Assembly (NCBI RefSeq): GCF_030929555.1
Contig: NZ_JAVFVT010000019.1
Coordinates: 62,001 to 126,000 of the forward strand
Direction of reading: 5' to 3'
DNA from: Paenibacillus sp. LHD-117
Lineage (GTDB): Bacteria; Bacillota; Bacilli; Paenibacillales; Paenibacillaceae
Length of the DNA: 64,000 bases
The notes under the pieces were generated by a model. That model had not been told where the DNA came from and made no database searches. It worked only from the letters and a program-made list of their open reading frames with translations. Within the stretch, counting starts at the first letter, position 1, and each line of letters starts with the position of its first letter. A program made the translations under genes and the position numbers. Positions 21,716 to 29,000 of the stretch are shown piece by piece.

Positions 21716-22081
21716 TTAAAGTCGTTTATTGTGAAGAAAAGCTGATACCAAAATCATGAACGGCATCATCATGCAGGCGGCCAACGTAGCCGGCAGGTTA
21801 AGCGTATCCGGGTTCTTGAAAGCAATCATGGCCACCAGCAGCACCATCGCGATGCGGCTGCCCAGCCCAAGACCCATCCTGCGGACGCTTCGGCCCGCGA
21901 GAGCTTGTCCCACTATCCCTACTCTCCGCCTTAACAAAAGCGCATTCATGAAACTTGCGAGTGCGCCCAGTAGCAGACCGGCAAAAATGCTCTTCCATTC
22001 CGGGAACACGCCCCAGAGCAGCAGGCATGCGGCCGCAAAAAAAAGCGCCCCGCGCATCGCCGTTCTAAAAATATTATCCAT
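21716..22081 (-). CDS. atpI: ATP synthase assembly protein AtpI
   Basis: This 121-residue protein has four hydrophobic segments (near residues 10-26, 30-47, 72-92 and 96-115) and sits immediately upstream of atpB, the standard place for AtpI, which aids c-ring assembly in several bacteria. The family is poorly conserved, so the call rests on size, topology and position. It overlaps the preceding small membrane gene by 8 bp. Confidence 0.85.
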   Translation of the reverse strand: MDNIFRTAMRGALFFAAACLLLWGVFPEWKSIFAGLLLGALASFMNALLLRRRVGIVGQALAGRSVRRMGLGLGSRIAMVLLVAMIAFKNPDTLNLPATLAACMMMPFMILVSAFLHNKRL

Positions 22082-22307
22082 CTTGTCCTTTCATCACCTT
22101 TCTGACGATCAGAATGGCTGAAAGGATGCCGACAGCCAGACCGACGAACAGTCCGGAAACCGTCCAGGCCTTCGGATCGCCCAAGCGTTCCCCAGCCATG
22201 GAGCCAAGCCAATAGCCCAAGAATACACAAATTCCGACATCCACGCCAATAGCCCCGACCATCGCCGCGGCCTTCCATGGATTGTCTTGGTTGCCCTTCC
22301 CATTCAT
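22074..22307 (-). CDS. AtpZ/AtpI-type small membrane protein, first gene of atp operon
   Basis: This 77-residue two-helix protein (MNGKGNQDNPWKAAAMVGAI ... VGLAVGILSAILIVRKVM) resembles the F0F1-ATPase gene 1 family (AtpZ/AtpQ) with its glycine-rich first helix GVDVGICVFLGYWLG. AtpZ partners with AtpI and has been linked to c-ring assembly and magnesium or calcium uptake. I start at ATG 22307 rather than 22334, because AGGGG lies upstream of the former and the latter falls within the core promoter's transcription start region. It overlaps atpI by 8 bp. Confidence 0.8.
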   Translation of the reverse strand: MNGKGNQDNPWKAAAMVGAIGVDVGICVFLGYWLGSMAGERLGDPKAWTVSGLFVGLAVGILSAILIVRKVMKGQDG

Positions 22308-22336
22308 ATCGCCCCAACCCCTGTCAATCCTCATTT

Positions 22337-22366
22337 ATTTTATCGAAGCGCCGCAAGGTTTGTCAA
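22337..22366 (-). promoter_or_regulatory. Candidate sigma-A promoter of the ATP synthase operon
   Basis: The minus strand reads TTGACA, 18 bases, TAAAAT. The -35 is perfect and the -10 matches five of six. It lies directly upstream of the AtpZ-like gene. Confidence 0.7.
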
Positions 22367-22387
22367 TTGAAAGAACATCGAATTTTC

Positions 22388-22430
22388 GGGGAACCGAAGC
22401 GGAAAAACCCTTATGGAACGGGGGTTCCCC
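22388..22430. other. Long-range inverted repeat between wecB and the atp promoter
   Basis: GGGGAACC (22388-22395) can pair with GGTTCCCC (22423-22430), and the right arm also sits in a local ACGGGGG/CCCCCGT pairing. It may terminate wecB transcripts, but no good T run follows; the function is uncertain. Confidence 0.35.
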
Positions 22431-22499
22431 CGTCTTCGAAACCGTACAGTACTACTGTATGCTGTATATTTCGCGTTCACGCCGTAACCGTTGCAGAAA

Positions 22500-23648
22500 C
22501 TATGAACTTTGTGTGAACGGCTGAGGGCGATTCGGTTTTTTCCCAAAATGATGCAGGATCGCGTCGACGATCCTTTCGGAGGCCTTGCCGTCGCCGTAAG
22601 GATTCGCCGCTTGGCTCATTCGACAATATAAGGAAGTGTCGTTCAGGATGGCGTTCGCGCGCTCGTAGACCCTCTCCTCGTCCGTGCCCACGAGCTCCAG
22701 CGTGCCGGCTTCAATCCCCTCGGGACGCTCCGTCGTGTCGCGCAGGACGAGCGTCGGCACGCCGAACGACGGCGCCTCTTCCTGCATGCCGCCGGAATCC
22801 GTCATGATCATGTACGCGTGCGGATAAATATTGTGGAACTCGAACACGTCGAGCGGTTCGATCAGGCGAATGCGCGGATGGTCGCCGAGCAGCTCCTTGG
22901 CCGGCTCGCGAACGGCCGGGTTCGGATGGACGGCGTAGACGATCGCGACGTCTTCGTGCTCGTCCGCGATCCGCTTCACCGCGCGGAAGATGTTACGGTG
23001 CGGCTCTCCTAGCGATTCCCTGCGGTGCGCGGTCATGAGGATCATCCGCTTGCCTTTCGCCCATTCGATGACCGGATGCGTGAAGGACTCATCCACCGTG
23101 TACTGGAACACGTCCGCCGCCGTGTTACCCGTGATGTAGATCGTATCCTCGGACTTGTTCTCCTTACGGAGATTGTTCGCCGACCAATCCGTCGGTGCGA
23201 AGTGGATATCGGATAAGACGCCCGCCAGCTGACGATTCATCTCTTCCGGGTACGGGGACATCTTGTTCCAGGTCCGAAGGCCCGCTTCGACATGTCCAAC
23301 CTTGATCTGCTTCAGGAACGCGGCGTAGCTCGCGAGGAAGGTCGTCTGCGTGTCGCCGTGCACGAGCACGATATCCGGTTTCGCTTCGGAGAGCACCGGC
23401 TCCAGGCCTTCCAGAACGCGCACCGTCGTCTCGGTCAGCGTCTGGCGCTCCTTCATGACGTTCAAATCATAATTCGGCTTGATTTCGAAGAAATCCAGCA
23501 CCTGGTCCAACATCTGGCGATGCTGCGCCGTTACGCATACGATCGACTCGATGTCTCGATCACGCTTCTGAAGCTCCAGCACGAGCGGAGCCATCTTCAC
23601 CGCTTCCGGACGCGTCCCAAAAATAGTCATTACCTTTAGTCTAGTCAA
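22500..23648 (-). CDS. wecB: UDP-N-acetylglucosamine 2-epimerase (non-hydrolysing)
   Basis: The enzyme interconverts UDP-GlcNAc and UDP-ManNAc, the ManNAc donor for wall teichoic acid linkage units and other cell-surface glycans; the B. subtilis homologue is MnaA. The N-terminal LKVMTIFGTRPEAVKMAPLV and the segments HVEAGLRTWN, TDSGGMQEEAP and the distal VLRDTTERPEG are all family hallmarks. I chose TTG 23648 (MTRLKVMTIFG...) since homologues start there and a GGGAG site lies upstream; ATG 23669 and ATG 23630 are alternatives. It stands alone between upp and the atp operon. Confidence 0.93.
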   Translation of the reverse strand: MTRLKVMTIFGTRPEAVKMAPLVLELQKRDRDIESIVCVTAQHRQMLDQVLDFFEIKPNYDLNVMKERQTLTETTVRVLEGLEPVLSEAKPDIVLVHGDTQTTFLASYAAFLKQIKVGHVEAGLRTWNKMSPYPEEMNRQLAGVLSDIHFAPTDWSANNLRKENKSEDTIYITGNTAADVFQYTVDESFTHPVIEWAKGKRMILMTAHRRESLGEPHRNIFRAVKRIADEHEDVAIVYAVHPNPAVREPAKELLGDHPRIRLIEPLDVFEFHNIYPHAYMIMTDSGGMQEEAPSFGVPTLVLRDTTERPEGIEAGTLELVGTDEERVYERANAILNDTSLYCRMSQAANPYGDGKASERIVDAILHHFGKKPNRPQPFTQSS

Positions 23649-23690
23649 AACATTCCACTCCCACATCATAATCCTGCAAAATTAAATGAA

Positions 23691-23859
23691 GTTCAAAAAG
23701 TTCGGTTTTCAGCACCGAGAAGATTGGATGAAGTCGAGAACTGAGGAGCGGAGCGTAGCAGAGCTACGTGAGCACCGGAAGTTCCGACTGAGTTCAAGAT
23801 TCGATGTCGAATAAACTTCTTGAAACACGTCGTGATCAAAAGCGGGCTTTTTGAACAAC
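23691..23859 (+). repeat. Dispersed structured repeat, copy 1 (169 bp, short form)
   Basis: Bounded by GTTCAAAAAG at the left and CTTTTTGAAC at the right, this element begins one base after the upp stop codon. It shares with copies at 41041 and 53647 the blocks GTTTTCAGCACC, GAGGAGCGGAGCGTAG...CTACGTGAGCACC, ATTCGATGTCGAATA and CGTGATCAAAA, but lacks a ~39-bp internal module found in the others. It encodes no transposase. Confidence 0.88.
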
Positions 23860-23860
23860 C

Positions 23861-24490
23861 TTAGTTCGTGCCGAACATGCGGTCGCCTGCGTCTCCTAGG
23901 CCGGGAACGATGTAGCCCTTCTCGTTCAGGCGCTCGTCCAATGCCGCGATGTAAATATCGATGTCCGGATGCGCGTCTTGGAACGCCTTCACGCCCTCCG
24001 GAGCCGCGATGAGGCACATCAGCTTGATCTGGTCGCAGCTGCGCTGCTTCAGCGAGTTGATCGCCGCGATTGCCGAACCCCCCGTCGCCAGCATCGGGTC
24101 GATGACGATCAGCAGCCGGTTCGGCGCGTCCGTCGGCAGATTTATATAATATTCCTTCGGTTGCAGCGTCTCATGGTCGCGGGCAAGCCCGATATGGCCG
24201 ACTTTCGCGGACGGGATCAGCTTCAGGATGCCATCCACCATGCCAAGGCCCGCTCTAAGAATCGGGATCAAGCCGAGCATTCGGCCCGATACGACCTTCG
24301 CGTCCGTCTCCGCGACGGGCGTCTGCACCTTGATCGTCTCGAGCGGGATTTCCCGCGTGATTTCGTAAGCCATTAACGTTGCCACTTCATCCACCAGCTC
24401 GCGGAAGTCCTTCGTATTCGTATCCTTGTTGCGGATATACGTAAGCTTGTGCTGGATCAAAGGATGATCACAAATTACCAGTTTGCTCAT
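23861..24490 (-). CDS. upp: Uracil phosphoribosyltransferase
   Basis: Upp converts uracil and PRPP to UMP in pyrimidine salvage. The 209-residue protein begins [20 protein letters not shown], contains the catalytic-loop segment [12 protein letters not shown] and the PRPP-binding motif [12 protein letters not shown], and ends with [13 protein letters not shown], all typical. The start ATG 24490 is 11 bases after GGAGG; the open frame continues upstream without similarity. A repeat element abuts its 3' end. It is a single-gene unit with its own promoter. Confidence 0.97.
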   Translation of the reverse strand: MSKLVICDHPLIQHKLTYIRNKDTNTKDFRELVDEVATLMAYEITREIPLETIKVQTPVAETDAKVVSGRMLGLIPILRAGLGMVDGILKLIPSAKVGHIGLARDHETLQPKEYYINLPTDAPNRLLIVIDPMLATGGSAIAAINSLKQRSCDQIKLMCLIAAPEGVKAFQDAHPDIDIYIAALDERLNEKGYIVPGLGDAGDRMFGTN

Positions 24491-24572
24491 GGAGCATAAT
24501 TCCTCCCACGTTTCCTTATACCTTCTATTGTGTTGATATATGCTTCTATTTATCATGGTCACAATCCCATAT

Positions 24573-24601
24573 ATTATAGCACTGTAAATTAGGGCTTGCA
24601 T
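24573..24601 (-). promoter_or_regulatory. Candidate promoter of upp
   Basis: A perfect TATAAT lies 17 bases from a weak -35 (ATGCAA, 3 of 6). Transcription would start about 75 bases before the upp ATG. Confidence 0.4.
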
Positions 24602-24611
24602 CTGGGACGGC

Positions 24612-24640
24612 AAAAAAATAATAGCGTCCGGGACGGACGC
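24612..24640 (-). terminator. Second of two tandem terminators after the Van-like operon
   Basis: The stem GCGTCCG/CGGACGC has a 3-base loop and is followed on the minus strand by a run of seven T residues (24612-24618). Confidence 0.7.
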
Positions 24641-24685
24641 AAAAAACGCCCCGCTCCCGAACGCAAGGGCATTCAGGTGCGGGGC
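24641..24685 (-). terminator. First of two tandem terminators after the Van-like operon
   Basis: GCCCCGC pairs with GCGGGGC across an inner imperfect stem, followed on the minus strand by six T residues, directly after the last codon of the membrane-domain gene. Confidence 0.8.
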
Positions 24686-24689
24686 TTAT

Positions 24690-25748
24690 TTAGGCTTCCT
24701 TGCTGGCCGCTTGGCGGACAACATGCCGCCTTCGCCTGTCCGCCAAGCGCGCTACGGCGAAAGCGGCCGCGACCGACGCAGCGCACACCGCGGCGTAGTG
24801 TATGAGTGAATGGCCGACCAGCCAGCGCTCCAGCCCCGTCGCGTCCGCCAGTCCGCGGATCGCAACGATCGCAGCGGGATGCAGAAGATAGATCCACTGG
24901 CTCACGGAACCCGCGAGCGGCTATGCCCGGACTTTAACCCTAAGCGCCAGAAGAAACAGCACATATACCGCTGGTAAGAGCATCACGTACATGCTATCGT
25001 GCCGAGGCAGATCCGCGGCTTGCAGCGCCATCCCTTCCAGATACAGACCCGCAAGGGACATCAGGAATAAACCGGGCAGCGCAAGCCGATGCCCGTCCCG
25101 TTCGGGATGCTGCGCCGCCCGTAAGCCGAGCGCCAAAAACACGGGCGCGAAGAACAGGCCGTTCCGCGTATAGTCGAACCAAAGGAACAGCCAATCGTAG
25201 GTTTGCCTCAGCACGTCCGACCGGATCGCCAGCCCGTAGTAGCTGTCGCCCAGCAATCCGACGACGTACAAACCTAAGGTTACGGCGAACATCCCTTTCG
25301 CCGGCAGCCATTTATGAAGGAAGCAGACCAGATGGATCCCGACCCATAACGCCGGCAAATACCAGAGATGATAAAACATGCCGTCGATCACGATATCCCT
25401 GATTACGGATCCTAGGGTCGTTCCTTCGCCGAAATCTCCTTTGTAGACGTTCAACGGCAAGTAAACGATGATTGCGACAGCATACAGCCCTGCAATCTTG
25501 CAGCCGTATTTGCGCAGCGCCCTCTTATCCTTCCGGGGGCGGCCGGTCAGCTTGCGGAAGAAGAGATACCCCGACGCCATAAAAAAAAACGGCACGGCTA
25601 GCCGCGCCAATATGCCCGTCAGAAGGAACTCCGAATATTCGCCGTACGTCAGCAGAGGCCCGGTATGGATCGCAACAACCAGGAAGGCGGCCGCGAGCTT
25701 GACGGCATCGATTCCCCCGTATCGCCGGCTAGCGGAATTAGAAGACAT
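24690..25748 (-). pseudogene. VanT-type membrane (acyltransferase-3) domain gene interrupted by an in-frame amber codon
   Basis: The product resembles the N-terminal membrane half of VanT, thought to move D/L-serine across the membrane. Shared blocks are GIDAVKLAAAFLVVAIHTGP, RLAVPFFFMASGYLFF, FYHLWYLPALWVG, GLYVVGLLGDSYYGL, YTRNGLFFAPVFLALG and LPRHDSMYVMLLP. After ...LRVKVRA an in-frame TAG occurs at 24921-24923, and the same frame continues with SQWIYLLHPAAIVAIRGLA, the expected final helices of the family. Either the gene is a nonsense-mutated pseudogene, the truncated 275-residue product is used, or TAG is read through. Start ATG 25748 has GGAG six bases upstream and overlaps the peptidase gene by 11 bp. 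Confidence 0.85.
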
Positions 25749-26583
25749 AACCGGCTCCATGATAGGCCGTCATGATGAAACCATCCGCGTTGTTTCCCGA
25801 CAACGAGTAGTCGTCGCATGCCGGAATCCACACGGCCGTGCGCCCTTGCGGCTCCGCCGGCACGTAATACGTCTCCGCCCGCCAGCCCTCGCCCTCATGG
25901 GTCAGCCGCTCTCCTTCATAGGAGTAGCTTTTAACGTAATCGATATACTCTTCGAGGCAGAAGCCCAGCCGCTCCATCGTCGCCGCATGTGGCGCCCCGA
26001 CGTAGCGGAAGTGCCAAGGCTCGCAGGCGATTCCCGTCAGCCCCTCCTTGCCTTCCTTATAGCGCTGTATGAAGCCGTACGATGCTGCCAGCAGCTTGAA
26101 GGCCAGGCACTTGCCGCGATCGGGGAAGGAAGGCGCGATGAAATCCAATTCGCCTTCCGATCGCTCGCCTACGTCGACGGCCAGCCCCGTCTGATGTTCG
26201 CTTCTACCCGGGAGCGCCACATACTTGGCCGTGTACGCCGGCCCGTTGTCCTCCAACGACCGAGTGTAAATATTCGTCTGTTCCTCCATGGACCGGTAGC
26301 CGCTGACGACGACGATGTCGTCCCCTGCTTCCGCCGCTTCCAGGAGCGCCGCCAGCTGCTGCATGCAAGCCGTCTCCAATGCGATCACTTCATCCAGCAC
26401 GCGAATGCCGGTTTCCGCGACGAGGGTAAGCGGCGGCTCTTCGGTTGTCCGAACAGGATGGTCGGCGTTCACGAGGAGCAGATGTCCGCGGTGGACATCC
26501 TTCCGATCCAACAGCTTAGTCCCATCAGGGATGCGGGCGATGTTTTGCTCGCCAAGCATTCTTTCGTCGTGTCTCGCTTTCAT
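25738..26583 (-). CDS. VanXY/VanY-type D,D-peptidase, cytoplasmic
   Basis: This is a zinc D,D-carboxypeptidase or dipeptidase of the VanY/VanXY family (281 residues). The metal and catalytic residues are present: His130 and Asp137 in SEHQTGLAVDVG, and Glu188 and His191 in CEPWHFRYVG, with the substrate motif VVVSGYRSMEEQ before them. It has no signal peptide or membrane anchor, as in cytoplasmic VanXY enzymes that remove D-Ala-ending precursors. A C-terminal ~70-residue extension (LEEYIDYVKSYSYEG ... SGNNADGFIMT) is also seen in some VanXY-like proteins. ATG 26583 follows AGGGGGG. It lies between a racemase and a VanT membrane-domain homologue. Confidence 0.88.
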   Translation of the reverse strand: MKARHDERMLGEQNIARIPDGTKLLDRKDVHRGHLLLVNADHPVRTTEEPPLTLVAETGIRVLDEVIALETACMQQLAALLEAAEAGDDIVVVSGYRSMEEQTNIYTRSLEDNGPAYTAKYVALPGRSEHQTGLAVDVGERSEGELDFIAPSFPDRGKCLAFKLLAASYGFIQRYKEGKEGLTGIACEPWHFRYVGAPHAATMERLGFCLEEYIDYVKSYSYEGERLTHEGEGWRAETYYVPAEPQGRTAVWIPACDDYSLSGNNADGFIMTAYHGAGYVF

Positions 26584-26594
26584 CTCTTGCCCCC

Positions 26595-27701
26595 CTAATG
26601 TCTATAAATGCGTTCCACTCGCCCGGACAAGGATGTCGATATTTCCTGCGGGACGCTGCCGAGAAACGCGGCAAGCTCCGAGAACGTGATTCGCTCGTCG
26701 CCTTGGCTCCCGATCAGGACAACCTCCGTGCCCGGCTCGCACTGCTGAGGCAGGCGCACCATCAGCTGGTCCATGCAGATTTTGCCCACGACGGGCACCC
26801 TGACGCCCTCCACCAGCATCTCCGAGCCGCGGAGGCTTTGGTGCCAGCCGTCTGCGTACCCGATCGGTACCGTGCCGATCCATTCGTCTTCTTCGGCGAC
26901 ATAGGAATTGTCGTAGCCGAGGCACTCCCCCTTGCGAAGGCGCTTCACTTGGATCAGGCAGCTGCGCAGGGTCATGGCAGGCTGCAACCGCACGGTGCGG
27001 ACAAGCGCTTCGGGATAGAACCCATACATCGCCGCCCCGATTCGTACCATGTCCATGGCGAGCCCGGGGAATCGAAGCGCCGCCGCGCTTCCCGCACAAT
27101 GGTAATGTTTGGCCTCAATGCCCGAAGCCCTGCTCCATGCTTTCATCTCCAGGAACGCCGCATACTGCCGCTCGAGAAATCCCGTGTCCGGACGGCCGGC
27201 CGTCGCGAAATGCGTATAGAAGCCGTCGACCTCCACATCGTCCCCTGCCAGCCACGGCGCGAGCTCGTCCCATTCTTCCTTCGTCCGAAGACCGATCCGC
27301 CCAAGACCCGTATCCACCTTCACATGGACTCTCAGCTTGATCTTGCTGGACGGATGCCGGTAAGGCGCCATCTGTCGGAACCAGTCCGCGCTCGTAACGG
27401 TGACCATCAAGTCGTGCTCCAGCGCGAACATCACTTCCGCAGGATGAATGGGCGTCAGGATCAGGATCGGCAGCGCGATGCCCTTCGCCCGCAGCTTCAG
27501 CGCTTCGTCCAGATAAGCGACAGACAGCAAGTCCGCCCCCGCCTGCTCCGCCATGACGGCCGCTTCCGCGCCGCCGTGCCCATAGCCGTCCGCCTTCACG
27601 ACGGCCATCAGCTTGACGCCGGACGGCAGCGTTTGCCTGATCCGCTCGACGTTCGCCTTGATCGCGTTCAAGTCCACTTCGGCAACCGTGTCTCTGTACA
27701 T
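26595..27701 (-). CDS. PLP-dependent amino acid racemase (alanine or serine), VanT racemase-half homologue
   Basis: A fold-III alanine-racemase family enzyme of 368 residues. The PLP lysine is Lys36 in VVKADGYGHG, the catalytic tyrosine loop is LGYDNSYVAEEDEWIG (Tyr263/Tyr267), and VPIGYADGW and KICMDQLMV are intact. Near the C-terminus the residue that is Tyr in alanine racemases (motif YEV) is Gln352 here (PQEI); VanT-type serine racemases carry Asn there, so a wider pocket accepting serine is plausible. Start ATG 27701 follows GAGGTGAGGAT. It lies 4 bp from the ligase and 11 bp from the peptidase, implying one operon. A housekeeping alanine racemase role cannot be excluded. Confidence 0.88.
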   Translation of the reverse strand: MYRDTVAEVDLNAIKANVERIRQTLPSGVKLMAVVKADGYGHGGAEAAVMAEQAGADLLSVAYLDEALKLRAKGIALPILILTPIHPAEVMFALEHDLMVTVTSADWFRQMAPYRHPSSKIKLRVHVKVDTGLGRIGLRTKEEWDELAPWLAGDDVEVDGFYTHFATAGRPDTGFLERQYAAFLEMKAWSRASGIEAKHYHCAGSAAALRFPGLAMDMVRIGAAMYGFYPEALVRTVRLQPAMTLRSCLIQVKRLRKGECLGYDNSYVAEEDEWIGTVPIGYADGWHQSLRGSEMLVEGVRVPVVGKICMDQLMVRLPQQCEPGTEVVLIGSQGDERITFSELAAFLGSVPQEISTSLSGRVERIYRH

Positions 27702-27705
27702 ATCC

Positions 27706-28791
27706 TCACCTCGTATACCGGATGGTTTCCTTCTCCGCATGCCGCATGAACGCATAATCGATCAGCTTCTCGATCAATTCGGAATAAGTAGTGCCGTCCG
27801 TTCTCTCCCACATGACCGGGTACATGCTAGTGCCCGTAAAACCTGGCAGCGCGTTAATTTCGTTCAAATAAAGCTCACCTTCCGCGTCCAGGAAGAAGTC
27901 GACTCTGGCGAGCCCGGAGCAGCATAACGCCCGGTAGGCCCGCAAAGCCGTCCCGCGAATCCGGGCCGTAACTCCTTCGGGTAATTCGGCGGGAATGGAC
28001 ATGACCAGCTCCTTGTCCATGTATTTTGATTCGAAGTCGAAGAAACGATGGCGATGGATGAATTCCCCCGGCATTGAAGCGATCGGCCGGTCGTTGCCCA
28101 TAACCGCCACCTGGATTTCCCGACCGGGAATCTCCCTCTCGACGACCAGTCTACGGTCGTAGCGGAACGCCTCCTCGATGCCTTCAGACAGCTGCCGAAC
28201 GTTCTCGCATCGGCTGATGCCGATGCTGGAGCCGAGTGTCGCCGGCTTGACGTAACAAGGCAGACCGAGCTCGCGCTGCACTCTCTCCATGAGCGCCGGT
28301 CCCTGCTCCAGCCATTCTCCCAAGCCGAAGCTGATATAACGCGTCTGCCGAATGCCCGCCTGCTCCAACAGTCGTTTGGAAACGTCCTTGTCGAGCGTGA
28401 GCGCCGCGCCCAAGACGCCATTGCCCACGTAAGGGATGTCCAGCAGCTCGAGCAGTCCTTGCACCGTCCCGTCTTCGCCGTTCGATCCGTGAAGCAGCGG
28501 CAGCGCGGCCTTCTTTCCTTCGACCGAGAAATATCGGAGCAGCACGTTTCCTATCGATTCCGAAGCTTGTCCGGGCGCCGCATCCTCCCGCTTCGGTACG
28601 AGATTTTCCATGCCCGCGGGCGGCTGTTCCTGCAAGCCCGCGCAGCGCCATTGTCCTTCCCGGGTGATGTACACGGGATACACGTCGAATTTGCTCTGGT
28701 CAACGCTGCCCAGCACCGTGAGCGCGGTTTTGAGCGACACTTCGTGTTCGACGGATTTGCCGCCGTAGAGAACGAACAGATTTATTTTCAA
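27706..28791 (-). CDS. D-alanine--D-alanine/D-serine ligase family enzyme
   Basis: This ATP-grasp ligase (361 residues) joins D-Ala to a second D-amino acid for peptidoglycan precursors. Visible motifs are GGKSVEHEVS near residue 10, HGSNGEDGTVQG (101-112), KPATLGSSIGIS (182-193), an omega-loop FFDFESKYM (250-258) and EINALPGFTGTSMYP (311-325). The FFDF omega-loop resembles VanG-type D-Ser ligases, but position 323 is Met, as in ordinary Gram-positive Ddl, where VanC/VanG have Arg; EHEVS is also Ddl-like. Specificity is thus unresolved. The start is TTG 28791 eight bases after AGGAGG. It is the first gene of the four-gene operon. Confidence 0.87.
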   Translation of the reverse strand: MKINLFVLYGGKSVEHEVSLKTALTVLGSVDQSKFDVYPVYITREGQWRCAGLQEQPPAGMENLVPKREDAAPGQASESIGNVLLRYFSVEGKKAALPLLHGSNGEDGTVQGLLELLDIPYVGNGVLGAALTLDKDVSKRLLEQAGIRQTRYISFGLGEWLEQGPALMERVQRELGLPCYVKPATLGSSIGISRCENVRQLSEGIEEAFRYDRRLVVEREIPGREIQVAVMGNDRPIASMPGEFIHRHRFFDFESKYMDKELVMSIPAELPEGVTARIRGTALRAYRALCCSGLARVDFFLDAEGELYLNEINALPGFTGTSMYPVMWERTDGTTYSELIEKLIDYAFMRHAEKETIRYTR

Positions 28792-28828
28792 TGGAATAGC
28801 CTCCTATCGGGAATCGAACATCTGCTAC

Positions 28829-28850
28829 TAACGATACCCTTCAATCGTTA
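28829..28850. promoter_or_regulatory. Inverted repeat TAACGAT-N8-ATCGTTA in the leader of the Van-like operon
   Basis: Perfect 7-bp arms with an 8-bp spacer lie about 40 bp upstream of the ligase start codon, between it and the divergent Ig-domain gene. The half-site TAACG recurs at 28892-28903. It could be an operator or a small mRNA hairpin. Confidence 0.4.
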
Positions 28851-28891
28851 AGAGGCCCGTAAGCAAAACATAACAAAAGCTTAATTTAATT

Positions 28892-28920
28892 TAACGAACG
28901 TTATCATTCCGTAAGGAATG
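28892..28920. promoter_or_regulatory. Clustered palindromes in the divergent intergenic region
   Basis: TAACG-AA-CGTTA (28892-28903) and CATTCC-GTAA-GGAATG (28905-28920) are adjacent palindromes roughly midway between the divergent ligase and Ig-domain genes. They are candidate regulator sites; I cannot place a convincing -35/-10 pair beside them. Confidence 0.35.
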
Positions 28921-29000
28921 TCGTTGTTCACTTTCGGCGTCCAAATGCCGTTATTAGAAGAGTGGAAGAAAATTTTTGCCAAAGAAAGGGAAGGGATGTA

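Noticed and set aside
24690..24905. Separate small gene MSQWIYLLHPAAIV... after the VanT-type membrane gene
   Set aside because: It is in the same frame as the upstream gene, lacks a good ribosome site, and encodes the expected final helices of that protein; treated as the part beyond an amber codon.
24915..24930. Pyrrolysine or other recoding at the amber codon
   Set aside because: Nothing in the window encodes pyrrolysine machinery, and the family has no conserved special residue there. A nonsense mutation or sequencing error is simpler.
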